Shown in pieces: positions 17,531-26,482 of a stretch of 47,911 nt of DNA. Source of the DNA: Firmicutes bacterium UBA3910 (GTDB lineage: Bacteria; Bacillota; Limnochordia; Darwinibacteriales; Darwinibacteriaceae); assembly GCA_002391465.1 (NCBI GenBank), contig DGFC01000016.1, positions 1 through 47,911 of the forward strand, in the 5' to 3' direction. Below the pieces are notes generated by a model. It saw only the letters and a list, made by a program, of their open reading frames with translations, had not been told where the DNA came from and searched no databases. The position numbers were made by a program, and so were the translations under genes. Each line of letters begins with the position of its first letter. Within the stretch, counting starts at the first letter, position 1.

Positions 17531-18859
17531 TTATTGAAACAGGGAAAAAAGTCCCCTTCTCCGGCGTCCTTTGGACGGAGCGGAGAATTGTTTGAATAGC
17601 TGTTTGGTCTGGTTAAACTGCTTCAACAGACGATTCACATCCTGCACTCTAGTACCGGAGCCCATAGCGATCCGTTTTCGCCGTGAACTACGGATGATCT
17701 CGGGCCTGCGCCTCTCCTCGGGAGTCATGGAGTTGATGATCGCCTCGATCTTCACCAGGTGAGAATCGTCGATCCCCATACCCTGGAGCTGCTTACCCAT
17801 TCCCGGCAGCATTCCCACCAATTGATCGATGGGTCCCATGTCCTTCATCTGATGAAGCTGCTCCTGAAAATCCTCCAGCGTGAACTCGGCTTCCATCAGC
17901 TTAGCTGCCATCTTTTCAGCCTTTTCCTGGTCAACGGTGGCCACGGCCTTCTCAATCAGGGTGAGCACATCGCCCATGCCCAGGATGCGGGAAGCCATAC
18001 GATCGGGATGAAACGGTTCCAAACCGTCCATCTTTTCACTTACACCCACAAATTTGATTGGTTTACCAGTGACTGCCCGAACTGAAAGTGCTGCACCGCC
18101 CCTGGCGTCGCCGTCCAATTTTGTCAGGACCACGCCACCGATGGGGAGCTGTTTGTTGAAGTTTTCAGCTACGTTTACCGCATCCTGCCCTGTCATGGCA
18201 TCCACGACGAGCAGAATCTCAGATGGGTTGACCGCCCCTTCAATCCGCACCAATTCGGTCATCAATTCCTCGTCAATATGGAGGCGGCCTGCGGTATCAA
18301 TTAGAACCACATCGTGGTTGTAGCTTTCACCGTGCTCCACGGCGGCTTTGGCGATAACGACCGGATCCTCCTCGCCTAAGCTGAAGACAGGAACTTCAAT
18401 CTGCTCACCCAGTACCTGCAGCTGCGTAATGGCAGCAGGCCGGTACACGTCTGCAGCAACCAAGAGTGGCCTGTGACCTTTACCCTTGAGCATCCGGGCT
18501 AGCTTGGCCGTGGTCGTTGTCTTACCAGAACCCTGCAGACCCACAACCATTATCACGCTGGGCGGCTTGGACGCCAACGTCAGTTTGGCCTGGCTGCCCC
18601 CCATCAGCTCGGTGAGCTGTTCGTTTACAATGCGAATAACCTGTTGGCCGGGGGTCAGGCTGCTCAGCACTTCGTGACCAACCGCCCGTTCCTTCACGCC
18701 AGCGATAAAATCACGGACTACTTTGTAGTTGACATCCGCCTCCAATAGGGCTAAACGGATTTCACGTAGGGCCTGATCCACATCACTCTCGCTTAGTCGG
18801 CCCTTCCCCCGCAGCTTGCGCATGGTTTCCTGCAGCCGCGTAGATAGACTTTGAAACAT
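17531..18859 (-). CDS. ffh: Signal recognition particle GTPase Ffh (SRP54)
   Basis: Binds signal sequences and 4.5S/6S SRP RNA and targets ribosomes to FtsY. The 442-residue product has the helical N domain, G domain with GLQGSGKTTTTAKLA (G1), DTAGRLHIDEEL (G3) and TKLDGDARGGAAL (G4), and a methionine-rich M domain (MLPGMGKQLQGMGI, RRKRIAMGSGTRVQDVNRLL, the RNA-binding helix-turn-helix). Its start shares one base with the ylxM stop (TAATG), so they are coupled. FtsY, its receptor, is encoded just upstream. Confidence 0.98.
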   Translation of the reverse strand: MFQSLSTRLQETMRKLRGKGRLSESDVDQALREIRLALLEADVNYKVVRDFIAGVKERAVGHEVLSSLTPGQQVIRIVNEQLTELMGGSQAKLTLASKPPSVIMVVGLQGSGKTTTTAKLARMLKGKGHRPLLVAADVYRPAAITQLQVLGEQIEVPVFSLGEEDPVVIAKAAVEHGESYNHDVVLIDTAGRLHIDEELMTELVRIEGAVNPSEILLVVDAMTGQDAVNVAENFNKQLPIGGVVLTKLDGDARGGAALSVRAVTGKPIKFVGVSEKMDGLEPFHPDRMASRILGMGDVLTLIEKAVATVDQEKAEKMAAKLMEAEFTLEDFQEQLHQMKDMGPIDQLVGMLPGMGKQLQGMGIDDSHLVKIEAIINSMTPEERRRPEIIRSSRRKRIAMGSGTRVQDVNRLLKQFNQTKQLFKQFSAPSKGRRRRGLFSLFQ

Positions 18860-19212
18860 TAATCCAGTCCCCCCTGTACTCGGCGGATTTTGTCCTTAAG
18901 CCCGTTAACGACAGCGGTATTTTGCTCTCCCTCACAGTTGAGGCTTTCCAGGTCACTTAAGATCTCTTGATAAAAGGCCTGCCTCTGCCCATGTCGCTCC
19001 ACTAAGTGGAGCTTGCTTTCTAGTTCCTCTAAGCTCACCTGGACCCGTTTGAGCAGATCGTAGACTGCTTGACGGGAAACATCAAGCTCTTCACCGATCT
19101 CTGCTAGGGACAAATCCTCTTGGAAATACATGCGGAAAACATCCCTCTGGCGATCGGTTAACAGAGGCCCATAGAAATCAAAAAGCAAATTCATCCTCAA
19201 TGTCTTTTCCAT
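18859..19212 (-). CDS. ylxM: YlxM-type helix-turn-helix SRP accessory protein (UPF0122)
   Basis: A 117-residue protein with a sigma-70 region-4-like helix-turn-helix: LTDRQRDVFRMYFQEDLSLAEIGEELDVSRQAVYDLLKR (positions about 15-55), the hallmark of UPF0122. YlxM is encoded next to ffh throughout Bacillota and in Streptococcus modulates SRP assembly; whether it binds DNA or RNA is unsettled. ATG 19212 comes about 40 bases after a strong promoter and heads the ylxM-ffh-rpsP-khpA-rimM-trmD-rplS transcript. Confidence 0.92.
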   Translation of the reverse strand: MEKTLRMNLLFDFYGPLLTDRQRDVFRMYFQEDLSLAEIGEELDVSRQAVYDLLKRVQVSLEELESKLHLVERHGQRQAFYQEILSDLESLNCEGEQNTAVVNGLKDKIRRVQGGLD

Positions 19213-19256
19213 CTTAAGTCCCCTGTTAAGTATTATTGCTTTACACCGCCTTAGTT

Positions 19257-19285
19257 AGTATAGACAAATGCCGAGGTGTTGTCAA
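19257..19285 (-). promoter_or_regulatory. Sigma-A type promoter of the ylxM-ffh-ribosomal operon
   Basis: Minus strand perfect TTGACA, 17-base spacer, TATACT; start near 19250. A small hairpin GCAGAAA-tt-TTTCTGC (19294-19309) begins at the ftsY stop codon just upstream and could weakly terminate the ftsY message. Confidence 0.8.
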
Positions 19286-19308
19286 GGATATGGGCAGAAA
19301 TTTTTCTG

Positions 19309-20286
19309 CTAGTTCCCTTCGCCGAAGAGAGCCTCTACGAAGGCTTCGGCATCAAAATCCTGCAGATCCTCGTACTGTTCCCCTACCCCAACCAGTTTCA
19401 CAGCTAAGTTCAGCTCGTTGGCTAGGGCTAGAATTATTCCACCCTTGGCCGTCCCATCCAACTTAGTCAGAACGAGCCCGGTCAAGGGTACTGCTTCTTG
19501 GAAACGTTTGGCCTGGGACAGTGCGTTTTGGCCAGTTGTGGCATCCACAACAAGGAGTACTTCATCCAAGTCTCTGCCCAGCTCCCTTTGGACTACCCGG
19601 TGTACTTTACCCAGTTCGGCCATGAGATTAACGTTGGTCTGCAGCCTGCCGGCTGTGTCTAAAATAACCACGTCACTGTTTCTGGCCTTTGCGGCGCTGA
19701 TGGCATCGTAGGCCACCGCCGCCGGATCGGAACCTGCCTGGTGCGAAATGAATTCGCTGCCTGTCCGTTCAGCCCAAATCTCCAGTTGATCGATTGCACC
19801 AGCCCGGAAGGTATCGCCTGCACCCAACAGTACATTAGCCTTTTCCTGCCTGAACCGATGGGCAAGTTTGCCGATGGTGGTAGTTTTGCCCGATCCGTTC
19901 ACGCCCACCATCATGATGACATAGGGCTTTTCTTCCGGTGTTTTCAGCGGGCTTGCGTCCTTCTGCAGAAGCTGCAGAATCTCTTCCTTCAACACTTCCC
20001 GCAATCTATCCCCTTCCGTGATCCTTTCCTCTTTCGCCCGTTCCCGCAGCTGATCCACTAGATACAGGGACGTACTCACGCCGCAGTCGGCCTGAATGAG
20101 AATCTCTTCCAGTTCTTCAAAGAGCTCCTCGTCTACCTGTCGGCCGCTCAGGACTTGCTCAACCTTTCCCACAAATCCCTGCTTGGTCTTTTCCAACCCC
20201 GCTACGAGTTTCCCGAAAAAGCCCGCCTCCTTCTCCTGCGGGGCAGGCTCTTCATTCGTCTTTTTACTGAATAGTCTCTTCCACAT
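19309..20286 (-). CDS. ftsY: Signal recognition particle receptor FtsY
   Basis: Membrane-associated SRP receptor GTPase. The 325-residue product has a short charged N-terminus (WKRLFSKKTNEEPAPQEKEAGFFGKL) without the long acidic A domain of enterobacteria, an N domain, and G motifs GVNGSGKTTTIGKLA, DTAGRLQTNVNLM and TKLDGTAKGGIIL. ATG 20286 follows AGGAGG and lies 15 bases after the smc stop; smc-ftsY is a conserved pair. Confidence 0.97.
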   Translation of the reverse strand: MWKRLFSKKTNEEPAPQEKEAGFFGKLVAGLEKTKQGFVGKVEQVLSGRQVDEELFEELEEILIQADCGVSTSLYLVDQLRERAKEERITEGDRLREVLKEEILQLLQKDASPLKTPEEKPYVIMMVGVNGSGKTTTIGKLAHRFRQEKANVLLGAGDTFRAGAIDQLEIWAERTGSEFISHQAGSDPAAVAYDAISAAKARNSDVVILDTAGRLQTNVNLMAELGKVHRVVQRELGRDLDEVLLVVDATTGQNALSQAKRFQEAVPLTGLVLTKLDGTAKGGIILALANELNLAVKLVGVGEQYEDLQDFDAEAFVEALFGEGN

Positions 20287-20301
20287 GAAGCTGTATCCTC
20301 C

Positions 20302-23300
20302 TTATGTTAAGGCCACTGAAATAACCTGGGAAAAGGCCTGTTCGTCCATGGTCACGCCGTAGAGTGTATCCGCCGCCTCCATGGTAGTCTGCCTATGGGT
20401 AATAACAAGAAACTGAGTCTGACCGGAAAAATCCTCCAGAAGTTCAGTAAACCGGTGCAAATTGCTCTCGTCCAAGGCCGCATCGATTTCATCGAGCACG
20501 CAGAAGGGCGTTGGTTTAATCTTACGGATAGCAAACACAAGGGCAATGGAAGTAAGTGAACGTTCACCGCCTGAAAGGAGCAGCAGATTCTGTAGTTTTT
20601 TCCCTGGCGGTTGGGCCATCACATCGATGCCGGTGGTAAGGACAGACTCTGGATCCGTCATGATTAGTTCAGCTTTGCCGCCCCTAAAGAGACGCTGGAA
20701 GATTTGGCCAAACTCCCGGTTAACCTGTTCAAATACCTCAAGAAGCTTGGTCCGGCACAACTTGTCCATTTCCCTTATAACGCTCTGGAGACTCTCCCGA
20801 CCCTCGTTCAGATCGTCAAGCTGCGTCCTCAAAAACTCACAGCGTTCTTGTACCGCCTCATACTCCTGGGCAGCGGCGGGATTTACAAGCCCTAAATCTC
20901 TGACCTTAGTCCGCAGGTTATCCAGCTGCCGCTTCAGCCCGGTTTCTGTGCCTGAAGCTGTGCGTTCAAGGATGTTCTCAAGGGTGAGTTCCCGTTCAGC
21001 CAGGGAAGTGAGTATCTGTTCCCTTTCCTTAGCCAGCTGTTCCAACTCCGCTTCACAGCGGAAAAGGAGCCTTTCCTTGCTGAACTGTTCCTTCTGCTTG
21101 GCGCTTAACTCCAGATCCAAGGCAACTATCTGTTCCTGGGCTACCTGCCGCTCGGCCCGTTTGTGGCTGAGGCTCGTTTTCAGCTCAGCGATACGAGAGG
21201 TCCTCGCTTCGTTTTCCCCTTCCACCTTTTGAATGATACGGGAGAATTCCTCCTGTTCAAACCGAAGTCTAGCCTGCTCCCCGCGGGCATCTTCAACCTG
21301 TTGGGCTAGGAGGTTCCTGCGCTGTAGGAGGTTATCACACTTTGTGACCAGATTCTGCTGGTCTCCCTTCAGCTCCACTAGGGAAACACGCTGTTCACTG
21401 TCACTACTGCGGGCTGCCTCGAGTCTTGCGGCAAGGTCCTCCAGCCTCTGTTCCAGAGCTTGGATAGTCGCTCGGCGGGTTTCTTCTTCCTTTTCCAGAT
21501 CACTTACTTTAGCAGCTGCCGCTTCCTTTTCCCCGGAAAGGTTAGCCTTAACCGTTTCCAGTTCGTCCAGCTGCTCAAGCATTTCTGCCTGCCTTAAGCG
21601 CAGCCCATCCTGTTGACGGACAATCTGCTCCCTGTTCTGTACAGTGCTCTGCAGTTCAAGCTTTAGTTCTACCTGGCCGCTGCGGACCGCTTCAAGCCTC
21701 TCCTGCAACCTCGAAATGGCCCGGGCGGCCTGATCCCCTTGGTCGGCGAGCTCCTCAGCCAGCCTCTTCACTTCTGCCAGTTCCGTTTCCATCTCGTTCA
21801 GTTCTGCTTTCCGAGACAAAAGGCCGGCAGTACGACCCTGCCAGCTTCCCCCTGTCATGGCCCCACTGGGATAGACAACTGATCCATCCCTAGTCACAAG
21901 CCTGGCAAAACGCCGCATATCCCGCTTGAGGCGAAAGGCGGTGTCTAGATCCTCCGTGATTGCGATCCGCCCCAACAGGGCAGCCAGAGCAGGTCGAAAC
22001 TGGGGAGCAAAATCGATCAATTCGAGAGCTCCGCCCAAAACTCCGGGCCGCTTAAGCAGTGCCAATTCCTCTCCGGAAAACTCCCCACCCCGGACCGTAT
22101 CCAAGGGCAGGAAGGTTACACGGCCTCCGTTGGTGTTTTTCAGCCAGGCGATAATTCTCTTGGCGTCTTCTTCGTTGGCAGTTATCAGATTCTGCAGGGC
22201 AGAGCCTAAAGCCACTTCATAGGCCGTTTCCAACCCTTCGGGCACTTTGATCACATCTGCCACAGTACCCAGCACCAAAGCGGACATTTGCACATCCTGC
22301 ATCACGCGCCTTACTCCCAGGGCATAACCCTGGTAACCCTCTTCTAGCTCCTGCAGCGTGTTCAGCCTTGAAGCAAGTCTGGTCTGTTTCGCCTCCAACT
22401 GCCTGTACTGCTCCTGCTTCTCCTTAAAGAGAATCTCCTGTGCACGGAGTTCCTTGAGCAAGCGCTCTTCTTCCCTCTTCTGCTCGGCGTCCTTTTCAAC
22501 CAGTGCTTTTTCCGCCAGTCTGAGCTGTTCGTACTGCTCACTCAGGGTGGCCAGCTGCCCATCCAGGCGTTTCAGTTCTTCCGCTACACCCTTAATCTGG
22601 GCCTCCAGGTTTGCTCGCCGATCATCAAAACTGCGTTGAACGTTGCGCTGATCCGCCAGGCTCCGCATAAAGGCAAAAAATTCGTCTTTCAACTTATTGA
22701 TCTCTGTCTGGATACGGTTGTACTCGTCCTGAGCTTCGATTAGTTCCGACTGAACCTGACCAACTGCCTTCTCCTGCTCCGCAATGAGGACGTTCAAACG
22801 CTCCTTTTCGCGCTCGAGGGCTTCCATATCCGCAGAAACCTGGACAGCTTCCTTTTGATAAGTGGCTATTACCTGTTCCAACTCGTCACAGCGTTTGGTG
22901 TGATCCGTCAAGCGGTCGCTGTAGAGTTTGATTGTATGTAACCCTTCATTGTGGGCATCTGTCTCTGCAATCAGCTCTTCCTGCTCAGCCTCCACACCCG
23001 CTTCCAGCTGCTTTAGGGCAGCTTCAAGCTCAGCTTTCTCCCTGAGCAGTTCGGTATAGGCGGCGCTTGCTGCTTCGTTTTCCTCCTCGAGCAGCTTCTG
23101 CTTTACCAGGGCATCCTGTTCCTTTTTGGCAAGCTTACCCCAGAGGACGTGGAAGTAGTCGAGTTCTGCCTCTTTCAGCTCGTCCATCAAAGCCAGATAG
23201 GTGCGGGCCTTTTCCGCCTGCTTACCCAGGGGCCCCAACTGGCTTTCCAGCTCGTGGAGGAGATCGGTGATTCGGAGCAGATCCATATCCGTTGTTTCCA

Positions 23301-23841
23301 GCTTGCGCAGGGCCTCTTCCTTGCGCAGTCTGTACTTAACGATTCCTGCCGTTTCTTCCAGCAAAATGCGCCTGTCTTCTGAACGCACACTGAGGATCGC
23401 ATCGAGCTGCCCTTGGCCGATAATGGCACAGCCTTCTCTACCGAGACCGGTATCCGTAAACAGGTCACGGATGTCTTTAAGGCGACAGCTCTGCTTGTTA
23501 ATAAAAAACTCGCTCTCCCCCGAGCGATAGACGCGGCGAGTGATGGACACTTCACCGTAATCAAGTGGGAGAAAGCCCTCCAAGTTATCGAGGGTGAGCT
23601 GAACTTCAGCCATACCGAGCGGTCGTTTGCCATCCGAACCGGCGAAAATGATATCTTCCATACGCTGGCCCCGGAGACTACGGGCGCTCTGTTCCCCTAA
23701 CACCCAGCGGATCGCGTCAGAGATGTTGCTCTTACCGCTGCCGTTCGGCCCCACAATCGCAGTAATGCCCGGCCCAAACTCGAGACTGACGGGACGGGCA
23801 AAGGATTTAAAGCCTTGAATTTCCAAGCGTTTTAGGCGCAT
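20302..23841 (-). CDS. smc: Chromosome partition protein Smc
   Basis: ATPase of the SMC-ScpAB condensin complex that loops and segregates chromosomes. The 1179-residue product is full length: Walker A GPNGSGKSNISDAIRWV (31-47), a long coiled coil, a hinge domain around residues 500-660 (GYALGVRRVMQD, then GAMTGGSW), a second coiled coil, the ABC signature LLLLSGGERSLTSIAL and Walker B FCVLDEIDAALDESN near the C-terminus. ATG 23841 follows GGAGG. scpA and scpB are not in the window. Confidence 0.98.
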   Translation of the reverse strand: MRLKRLEIQGFKSFARPVSLEFGPGITAIVGPNGSGKSNISDAIRWVLGEQSARSLRGQRMEDIIFAGSDGKRPLGMAEVQLTLDNLEGFLPLDYGEVSITRRVYRSGESEFFINKQSCRLKDIRDLFTDTGLGREGCAIIGQGQLDAILSVRSEDRRILLEETAGIVKYRLRKEEALRKLETTDMDLLRITDLLHELESQLGPLGKQAEKARTYLALMDELKEAELDYFHVLWGKLAKKEQDALVKQKLLEEENEAASAAYTELLREKAELEAALKQLEAGVEAEQEELIAETDAHNEGLHTIKLYSDRLTDHTKRCDELEQVIATYQKEAVQVSADMEALEREKERLNVLIAEQEKAVGQVQSELIEAQDEYNRIQTEINKLKDEFFAFMRSLADQRNVQRSFDDRRANLEAQIKGVAEELKRLDGQLATLSEQYEQLRLAEKALVEKDAEQKREEERLLKELRAQEILFKEKQEQYRQLEAKQTRLASRLNTLQELEEGYQGYALGVRRVMQDVQMSALVLGTVADVIKVPEGLETAYEVALGSALQNLITANEEDAKRIIAWLKNTNGGRVTFLPLDTVRGGEFSGEELALLKRPGVLGGALELIDFAPQFRPALAALLGRIAITEDLDTAFRLKRDMRRFARLVTRDGSVVYPSGAMTGGSWQGRTAGLLSRKAELNEMETELAEVKRLAEELADQGDQAARAISRLQERLEAVRSGQVELKLELQSTVQNREQIVRQQDGLRLRQAEMLEQLDELETVKANLSGEKEAAAAKVSDLEKEEETRRATIQALEQRLEDLAARLEAARSSDSEQRVSLVELKGDQQNLVTKCDNLLQRRNLLAQQVEDARGEQARLRFEQEEFSRIIQKVEGENEARTSRIAELKTSLSHKRAERQVAQEQIVALDLELSAKQKEQFSKERLLFRCEAELEQLAKEREQILTSLAERELTLENILERTASGTETGLKRQLDNLRTKVRDLGLVNPAAAQEYEAVQERCEFLRTQLDDLNEGRESLQSVIREMDKLCRTKLLEVFEQVNREFGQIFQRLFRGGKAELIMTDPESVLTTGIDVMAQPPGKKLQNLLLLSGGERSLTSIALVFAIRKIKPTPFCVLDEIDAALDESNLHRFTELLEDFSGQTQFLVITHRQTTMEAADTLYGVTMDEQAFSQVISVALT

Positions 23842-23873
23842 TGTATTCCTCCAAGTGTGGTTCTTCCCTGCTT

Positions 23874-23882
23874 ATTGTACCA
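23874..23882 (-). promoter_or_regulatory. Extended -10 promoter of smc
   Basis: Minus strand TGGTACAAT, an extended -10 element (TGnTACAAT); the best -35 at 17 bases is only TTCTTT in a T-rich tract. The start point would lie about 25-30 bases before the smc ATG. The T-rich tract just upstream, with a CCCAGC/GCTGGG hairpin over the sigma-factor stop codon, may also end the upstream message. Confidence 0.5.
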
Positions 23883-23927
23883 CACAAAGGAGAAAAAAAG
23901 AACAATTACACTTGCCCCAGCCATTGG

Positions 23928-24614
23928 TCAGCTGGGTACATTGAGGTACAGATCTTTGCGTTTGCGGACGTTGGTAGGAACCTGAGGACTGAGCAGGGAG
24001 CCATACTCGTCGATCAGGCGGCGGAGTTTGGTTTTTACCCTTGTGCGAGCGTTGTCAATTACTTTCAAGCCAATTCCCATCTCTTCTTCGATCTCAGACG
24101 CGGTGTACCCCTGCAGAAGCCTGGTTATCACTGCATATTCCAACAGCGACAGGTGGTTTTTCAAAACCTGCCCGATTATGTCGTTTATCAACCTCTCTTC
24201 GAGTATCTCCTCCGGATCCACCTGATGGGTCCGATCTTCCACGAAGTCAATGATCATCCTCTTCTCGTCAAGACCAACCGGCGTCTGGAGCGAGGTTGCT
24301 TCATTGAGCAGGCGGTGCTTATTGCCGCTTGTGTGCTTGATCACGTTGTAGATGCGGCGGATGATGCAGATGTAGGCAAAGGTACTAAATTTCACATCGT
24401 ATTCTTCCGGTTTGTACTCTTCAATTGCATTGAGCAGGCCGATCAAACCCTCCTGCAGCAGATCTTCGTAATCGAGAAAGCTGGAGTAGTAATTGCGGAT
24501 TATGTATTTCACCATTGGAACGTACTTAGTCACCAAGTCTTCCCGGGCTTCCTCTTCATTGGCCCTGATGCGCCGGATCAGCTCAAGGTCGACACTCTGG
24601 TTACTCTTCTCCAC
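23928..24614 (-). CDS. SigH-like RNA polymerase sigma-70 family factor
   Basis: A 228-residue alternative sigma factor. Region 2 is visible as EEAREDLVTKYVPMVKYIIRN, DYEDLLQEGLIGLLNAIEEY (core binding) and FSTFAYICIIRRIYNVIKHTSGNKHRLLNEATSL (-10 recognition); region 4 is LSLLEYAVITRLLQGYTASEIEEEMGIGLKVIDNARTRVKTKL. The region-2 sequence and the RQKH-like block resemble Bacillus SigH (Spo0H), which drives early-stationary and sporulation genes, but the location beside smc/rnc is not the usual sigH site. GTG 24614 follows a G-rich site. I infer SigH subfamily, not proven orthology. It is divergent from an S24-like regulator. Confidence 0.82.
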   Translation of the reverse strand: MEKSNQSVDLELIRRIRANEEEAREDLVTKYVPMVKYIIRNYYSSFLDYEDLLQEGLIGLLNAIEEYKPEEYDVKFSTFAYICIIRRIYNVIKHTSGNKHRLLNEATSLQTPVGLDEKRMIIDFVEDRTHQVDPEEILEERLINDIIGQVLKNHLSLLEYAVITRLLQGYTASEIEEEMGIGLKVIDNARTRVKTKLRRLIDEYGSLLSPQVPTNVRKRKDLYLNVPS

Positions 24615-24840
24615 AACTTATCCCCCCTCCATTGTGTCCAGGCTGCCTAGTCCATATATATGCAGACGGGCGATTACTATGCCTAGCCTGTCAGAAGGGG
24701 AGGTTGTCCATGTTTTATGTATATTTATGAGTTGCTTAGCACGTTATTTCCCTTTTCGTCCATGAAACATGTAAAGGTTTTTGCTTTTCGCTCACTGAAT
24801 GTAAAGAGGTAAAAACAGAGGACAAAGGGGGTGGGACAAG

Positions 24841-25413
24841 TTGCAGTATCCAAACTACCTCAGCCAAATAGCTGCGCTCATTCGCGAAAACCCCAGTATT
24901 ACTGTACGAGAGATAGCTGATAAACTTCAGTTTGCGGACAACAAGTCCGTCTACTATTGGCTGAGTAAGAGCAACGTAAACGGTATTAACGAGTTCAAGC
25001 GGCTTGTCCTAGCAGGCGAAAATCCCCTTGCCTTACCCCCGGTCATCGGTACGGGCGAGCAGGTCCACTACGCAGTCAGTTTGCCTCTCTTTGCTTGGGA
25101 TCCAAAACAAAAAAACCCTGTGGGCGAGTGGCACCATCTTGATGCCAACCCCAACCCCCAGGGTTTGTTTGCGGTAACAGTAGGATCGGACCGCTTTAGT
25201 CCGTGGTTTGTCGAACGGGACGTGTTAATAATCTCCCAACGGGAGAAGAAATACCCAGAGAATGCTTGGGTTTTACTCCAGGCCGAACGGGATTACAAGT
25301 TGGCCAGGGTAATCAATGGCAAGTTTGTTAATCCGACTACGCTGGAGAACTACTCCCTTCCCACCACACCCGTTGGTGCAGTAATCAAGCAAATACGCTC
25401 CTTTTACGCTTGA
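24841..25413 (+). CDS. Helix-turn-helix protein with LexA/S24-like C-terminal domain
   Basis: A 190-residue protein. The N-terminus (IAALIRENPSITVREIADKL, then YYWLSK) looks like a winged helix. The C-terminal half (LFAVTVGSDRFSPWFVERDVLIIS, AWVLLQAERDYKLARVI, VGAVIKQIRSFYA) follows the S24/LexA beta fold pattern, but the GDSM box with the catalytic serine is replaced by GSDRF; a lysine is present in DYKLARV. It may therefore be an uncleavable regulator. TTG 24841 sits 7 bases after AAAGGGGGTG. It is one of few plus-strand genes, divergent from the SigH-like gene, and its 3' end overlaps rnc by 10 bases. Family assignment is an inference. Confidence 0.65.
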   Translation: MQYPNYLSQIAALIRENPSITVREIADKLQFADNKSVYYWLSKSNVNGINEFKRLVLAGENPLALPPVIGTGEQVHYAVSLPLFAWDPKQKNPVGEWHHLDANPNPQGLFAVTVGSDRFSPWFVERDVLIISQREKKYPENAWVLLQAERDYKLARVINGKFVNPTTLENYSLPTTPVGAVIKQIRSFYA

Positions 25414-26090
25414 ACGTCTAACGCCAGCAGCGCTTGCCGAGCGGCTTCCTGCTCGGCTTCCTTTTTTGTTGGGCCTCTGCCCCGGCCCAGCACTTCCCCT
25501 GCAAAGGATACCTCAACTACAAAAGACTTGGCATGATCTGGTCCTTCTTCGCTGATCAGCTCATAATCCGGTGTCTCTTTGGCAATACGCTGGAAATACT
25601 CCTGAAGGGTAGACTTGGCGTCAATCAGCTGGAGCTCTTCCCAATCCCAATCGGGCAGGTTCCGGAGAATAACTTGCCTGGCAGCCTCAAAACCGCCGTC
25701 TAAGTAGATCGCTCCGTAGACCGCCTCCATCGCGTCACAAAGCAGAGAATCCCGCTCCTGCGCTTGGGCCTGCAGCTCTCCCCGGCCGACCATTAGGTAC
25801 TTGTTCAATTCCAGCTCTTTGGCAACGGACGCAACCGCCGACTCCCGCACTAAAAGGGACCTCTTCTTAGCAAGCTCACCTTCCGGCAGCCTGGGATATT
25901 TCTCATACAGGTATTTACTCACCGTAAGTTGGAGTACCGCATCGCCCAAAAACTCTAAACGTTCGTTGTTTTCCTGTGGCCCACCGGCCAAGGAACGATG
26001 GGTGAGCGCTAACTTCAGTAAGGACTGATCACCAAACTGATAGCCTATTTTGGCTTGGAGCGCTTCTAAGTTCGCCGTTTTCCGACCCAT
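25404..26090 (-). CDS. rnc: Ribonuclease III
   Basis: Double-strand-specific RNase that processes rRNA precursors. The 228-residue product has the catalytic domain with NNERLEFLGDAVLQLTVSKYL (signature about 36-56), CDAMEAVYGAIYLDGG (second acidic cluster), and a C-terminal double-stranded RNA-binding domain (STLQEYFQRIAKETPDYELI ... GPTKKEAEQEAARQALLAL). ATG 26090 is the only credible start though its GGTGG site is 10 bases away. The 3' end overlaps the convergent S24-like gene by 10 bases. In many Bacillota fabF or acpP precede rnc and smc follows; here a sigma factor and regulator are inserted before smc. Confidence 0.96.
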   Translation of the reverse strand: MGRKTANLEALQAKIGYQFGDQSLLKLALTHRSLAGGPQENNERLEFLGDAVLQLTVSKYLYEKYPRLPEGELAKKRSLLVRESAVASVAKELELNKYLMVGRGELQAQAQERDSLLCDAMEAVYGAIYLDGGFEAARQVILRNLPDWDWEELQLIDAKSTLQEYFQRIAKETPDYELISEEGPDHAKSFVVEVSFAGEVLGRGRGPTKKEAEQEAARQALLALDVQA

Positions 26091-26129
26091 ACCCCGTATC
26101 CCACCTTTCCCACGTGCTAAAATGCAAAG

Positions 26130-26146
26130 TGGGCCCAAAGGGCCCA
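26130..26146 (-). repeat. Perfect hairpin between acpP and rnc
   Basis: TGGGCCC-AAA-GGGCCCA, a 7-pair palindrome in the acpP-rnc spacer, seven bases after the acpP stop on the minus strand. No T run follows, so it is more likely a transcript-stability element or weak attenuator than a terminator; it would protect an abundant acpP message from 3' decay. Confidence 0.6.
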
Positions 26147-26153
26147 TCTACAG

Positions 26154-26399
26154 CTAGAGCTGTTCTACGATATATTCCACCGCATCGCGGACGGTAGAGA
26201 TTTTACTTGCCTCTTCATCTGTAATTTGGAGGTCGAACTCTTCCTCAAACGCCATAACCAATTCAACCACATCCAATGAATCGGCCCCCAAATCTTCCAC
26301 AAAGGCCGCCTCGGGTACCACCTCACCATCATCGATACCCAACTGCTCAACAATAATTGTCTTTACCCTTTCAAAAATCTTGGGATCCAAATCACCCAA
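26154..26399 (-). CDS. acpP: Acyl carrier protein
   Basis: Carries acyl chains on a 4'-phosphopantetheine arm during fatty-acid and phospholipid synthesis. The 81-residue acidic product contains the attachment-site motif [21 protein letters not shown], with the modified serine at about residue 41. TTG 26399 lies 9 bases after AGGAGG. plsX, an acyl-ACP user, is upstream across a 240-base gap; fabD, fabG and fabF, often found around acpP, are absent. Confidence 0.97.
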   Translation of the reverse strand: MGDLDPKIFERVKTIIVEQLGIDDGEVVPEAAFVEDLGADSLDVVELVMAFEEEFDLQITDEEASKISTVRDAVEYIVEQL

Positions 26400-26431
26400 T
26401 GCAAGTCACCTCCTTTGATCAGTAATAACTG

Positions 26432-26482
26432 ATACACTAAGCCTTACAACAGACGACTGTGTTGGCCCATAGGTTAGTGTAT
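26432..26482 (-). promoter_or_regulatory. Inverted repeat in the acpP leader
   Basis: ATACACTAA (26432-26440) and TTAGTGTAT (26474-26482) are perfect 9-base arms. Inside them ACAG-acga-CTGT can pair as a further hairpin. On the minus strand this forms a stem-loop ending about 20 bases before the acpP Shine-Dalgarno site. It could be an RNA structure or a protein operator; the arms share TTAGT/ACTAA with FapR-type half-sites, but the spacing is far too long for one FapR box. Confidence 0.5.

Noticed and set aside
20462..21232. 256-codon plus-strand reading frame
   Set aside because: Antisense shadow of the smc coiled-coil and C-terminal region; serine-rich with no domain.
23841..24650. 269-codon plus-strand reading frame opposite the sigma factor
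   Set aside because: Covers the SigH-like gene in antisense; composition is a complement artefact and there is no ribosome-binding site.
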